From UBA12191 sp964422295 (GTDB lineage Bacteria > Planctomycetota > UBA8108 > UBA1146), in contig CAYRAM010000043.1 of NCBI GenBank assembly GCA_964422295.1, positions 1 through 16,897 of the forward strand: 16,897 nucleotides of DNA, read 5' to 3'. The translations under genes and the position numbers were made by a program. Below the pieces are notes generated by a model. That model saw nothing but the letters and a program-made list of their open reading frames with translations, made no database searches and had not been told where the DNA came from. This document shows positions 15,700 through 16,897 of the stretch, one piece after another (the first letter of the stretch is position 1; every line of letters starts with the position of its first letter).

Positions 15700-15714
15700 C
15701 CCCATTTGGGGTAT
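15700..15714 (+). promoter_or_regulatory. second copy of the CCCCAT-W-TGGGGTAT motif
   Basis: CCCCATTTGGGGTAT lies 20 nt after the stop of the repeat protein. It matches 14 of 15 positions of CCCCATATGGGGTAT at 8865-8879, the motif upstream of the toroid gene. It may be a transcription-factor site or part of a small repeat family; its place directly before a long hairpin is noted but unexplained. Confidence 0.3.
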
Positions 15715-15756
15715 GGAGGGGATCATTCGGGGTAAAACCCCCGAATGATCCCCTCC
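15715..15756 (+). terminator. perfect 18-bp hairpin after the repeat-protein gene
   Basis: GGAGGGGATCATTCGGGG (15715-15732) is perfectly complementary to 15739-15756 around the 6-nt loop TAAAAC. It starts 35 nt after the stop codon of the long repeat protein and is followed by AT-rich sequence containing only short T tracts, so it is an atypical intrinsic terminator, or an mRNA-stabilising 3' structure. It most likely marks the end of the histidine kinase-regulator-repeat protein transcription unit. Confidence 0.6.
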
Positions 15757-15777
15757 AACTTTAAACAAATATTCGGG

Positions 15778-15800
15778 CAATAAACCTAAGGTATTTATTG
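15778..15800 (+). promoter_or_regulatory. AT-rich inverted repeat, possible activator site
   Basis: CAATAAA (15778-15784) pairs with TTTATTG (15794-15800), and inside it CCT pairs with AGG around a single A, with a 2-nt TA bulge on the right. Its centre is about 85 nt upstream of the transcription start predicted from the sigma-54 site at 15847-15864, within the range used by sigma-54 activators. Fis-type helix-turn-helix proteins bind such dyads, so it is a candidate enhancer, not a demonstrated one. Confidence 0.35.
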
Positions 15801-15846
15801 GCAACAGGTTAAAAGAAACCTCTCGCAGCCAATCTGGCGGTCACAA

Positions 15847-15864
15847 TTGGTCCGCCATTTGCAA
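15847..15864 (+). promoter_or_regulatory. sigma-54 (-24/-12) promoter
   Basis: TTGGTCCGCCATTTGCAA has GG (15849-15850) and GC (15861-15862) separated by exactly 10 nt. It agrees with the TGGCACG-N4-TTGCW consensus at nearly all informative positions; only the CA after the GG is replaced by TC. It points toward the gene at 16045, giving a predicted start near 15874 and a leader of about 170 nt. TGGCGG (15835-15840) and CCGCCA (15852-15857) form an inverted repeat overlapping the element. This was the only good -24/-12 match found by eye in the gaps examined. The rest of 15865-16044 holds one small inverted repeat and no gene that I can support. Confidence 0.6.
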
Positions 15865-15909
15865 TAATCGAAGTGGAAAGAATTTGGACGAGGGAATCGG
15901 CCTCCGCCA

Positions 15910-15930
15910 AGCGTCTAACCCTTTGACGCT
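15910..15930 (+). promoter_or_regulatory. leader inverted repeat AGCGTC/GACGCT
   Basis: AGCGTC (15910-15915) pairs with GACGCT (15925-15930) across a 9-nt spacer, downstream of the predicted sigma-54 transcription start and 114 nt before the start codon at 16045. It may fold in the leader RNA or bind a protein; there is no U-run, so it is not called a terminator. Confidence 0.25.
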
Positions 15931-16044
15931 GATATGTGGCGACCCCCGGTCAAAGAGATTGAGTTACATTTTCCGGGGAGTTTTCTGCGAGAGATCGATA
16001 TTGCGGTTCGCTCACAGGGATTCTCCACAAGAAGAGGTTTCACC

Positions 16045-16897
16045 ATGAAGCGTCGATTTGATTCAGAATTTTACAGTGTCCGGAATCCCGGTCCCCCTCC
16101 TCAGAGCCCCAACAGGAGCGAGCTGGCGATTCCTTCTCTCACCGGGATAGGTGTGGCTTTGGCTGCGATAATCCTGTTCTCCGGGATTCCGGCACGATCT
16201 TTGGCAGGTTTCCAGGATCCCAACCCTGAAGTTTCGACAGCCCGGGAATCCGCGATGGATTCCAATTCTGGTGGCGCAACCCCCACAGAAAAACAAAAGC
16301 CTCCTGCCAAGCCTTCCGAGTCCGGCGATGACAATGATGGAAAACCTCCAGCGAAAAATCCTGTCAACGGACAAGCAGAGAAGTGGATTTTGCAGTTGGG
16401 TTCAGAGTCATGGGAGCAGCGGGAATCCGCTTCCGCTGAGTTGAAGAAGTTGGGGGAAGGAGCGCGGGAGGCACTTCAAAGAGCGCTCAAGAATCCCGAT
16501 CTCGAAGTGTCTTCGAAAGCAGAGGAGATCCTCTCAGATTTGGACAAGCCAACCGTCGAAGAGTTGGTACGCAAAAGTGCCGAAGCCAAGGGGCGTCTTG
16601 CCGGTCGCAGAAAGATCACCACCGGACCGCGGGGAGAATTGGTGGTGACTTTGGACCTGGGACCGGACAAGTCGGACAAATCGGACAAGACTTCGAATGA
16701 GATCGAAGATGTGATCAAAGATCTGCGAAAGCTTGAAGAGGATCGGCTCAAAGAATTTTTCGAAGGAACAAGCCCACTCGATACTTTCAGGGAGATCGAA
16801 AAACAACTCGCCCGGGATACTGCCAGGTCAGCTCCGATTCATTTTCCAGGCGGAACATTTCCAGGCGGAACATTTCCAGGCGGAATATTTCCGGGAG
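16045..16897 (+). CDS. membrane-anchored HEAT-like motif protein, 3' end beyond window
   Basis: The frame is open from ATG 16045 to the window end (284 residues, no stop), with an AAGAGG ribosome site about 8 nt upstream. A basic N-terminus (MKRRFD) and one hydrophobic segment (about 31-48, TGIGVALAAIILFSG) indicate a membrane anchor or late signal peptide. A Pro/Lys/Ser-rich linker follows (about 57-110). Residues 111-167 form a HEAT-like helical pair, WILQLGSESWEQRESASAEL then LKKLGEGAREALQRAL, a motif common in Planctomycetota envelope proteins. After it come a short SDKSDK repeat (210-215), a charged predicted helix (about 216-258) and a PGGTF-type glycine/proline repeat running into the window edge. 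The C-terminal domain and function are not visible. A sigma-54 promoter match lies about 180 nt upstream, suggesting regulated expression. Confidence 0.85.
   Translation, partial: MKRRFDSEFYSVRNPGPPPQSPNRSELAIPSLTGIGVALAAIILFSGIPARSLAGFQDPNPEVSTARESAMDSNSGGATPTEKQKPPAKPSESGDDNDGKPPAKNPVNGQAEKWILQLGSESWEQRESASAELKKLGEGAREALQRALKNPDLEVSSKAEEILSDLDKPTVEELVRKSAEAKGRLAGRRKITTGPRGELVVTLDLGPDKSDKSDKTSNEIEDVIKDLRKLEEDRLKEFFEGTSPLDTFREIEKQLARDTARSAPIHFPGGTFPGGTFPGGIFPG
16843..16897 (+). repeat. 15-bp tandem repeat encoding FPGGT
   Basis: Units of TTTCCAGGCGGAACA occur at 16843-16857, 16858-16872 and 16873-16887 (one change, AAC to AAT), with a diverging fourth unit starting at 16888 and cut by the window end. 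They encode Phe-Pro-Gly-Gly-Thr/Ile pentapeptides inside the partial gene. The near identity at the DNA level points to recent tandem duplication. The total copy number is not visible. Confidence 0.9.

Noticed and set aside
1..16897. CRISPR array, tRNA, rRNA, insertion sequence, prophage or toxin-antitoxin pair
   Set aside because: No regularly spaced repeats, cloverleaf, rRNA-like block, transposase, integrase or small gene pair was recognised on either strand.

Overview
The window looks like chromosomal DNA from a Planctomycetota-like or similarly complex Gram-negative bacterium. The clues are a soluble-type prenyltransferase/squalene-oxidase toroid protein with a signal peptide, a HEAT-like 'LGS.SW..RE.A..EL..LG' motif protein, a very long secreted protein of carboxypeptidase-regulatory-like repeats, a membrane Ser/Thr kinase, and two sigma-54 activators within about 11 kb. 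This placement is inference from gene content. No rRNA, tRNA, CRISPR array, transposase or phage gene is visible.

Layout. (1) Minus strand, 4625 down to 116: a transmembrane Ser/Thr protein kinase, overlapping by 4 nt an FHA-GAF-AAA+-Fis sigma-54 activator, followed after 161 nt by a small secreted protein that looks like secretin N-domains without a barrel. (2) Plus strand, 4808-7416: a TIGR00300-type (LOR/SDH domain) ornithine cyclodeaminase candidate and an FAD-linked 2-hydroxyacid dehydrogenase (GlcD/D-2-hydroxyglutarate dehydrogenase family), 17 nt apart. (3) Minus strand, 8747-7413: a secreted alpha/alpha-toroid protein whose stop codon overlaps that of the oxidase in a shared CTAG. (4) Plus strand, 9067-15680: an NtrB/ZraS-like membrane histidine kinase overlapping by 4 nt an NtrC-like response regulator, then after 144 nt a 1081-residue membrane-anchored protein of 11 beta-sandwich repeats. 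(5) Plus strand, 16045 to the edge: a membrane-anchored protein with a HEAT-like segment and a PGGTF repeat, cut by the window end.

Intergenic stretches above 300 nt. 8748-9066 holds a CCCCATATGGGG palindrome with a candidate minus promoter, a candidate plus sigma-70 promoter and a GC-rich double-hairpin element that may be a dispersed repeat. 15681-16044 holds a perfect 18-bp hairpin, an AT-rich inverted repeat, a strong sigma-54 (-24/-12) promoter match and a leader hairpin before the last gene.

How it may work together. Two independent routes to sigma-54 transcription sit here: a kinase/FHA activator pair that would use phospho-Ser/Thr signalling, and a classical His-Asp pair. Both kinases are membrane proteins with large predicted extracytoplasmic regions, and the surrounding genes encode mostly envelope or secreted proteins. 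The convincing -24/-12 match upstream of the last gene is a natural candidate target of one of the two activators. The two metabolic genes in the middle appear to be unrelated housekeeping or amino-acid metabolism.
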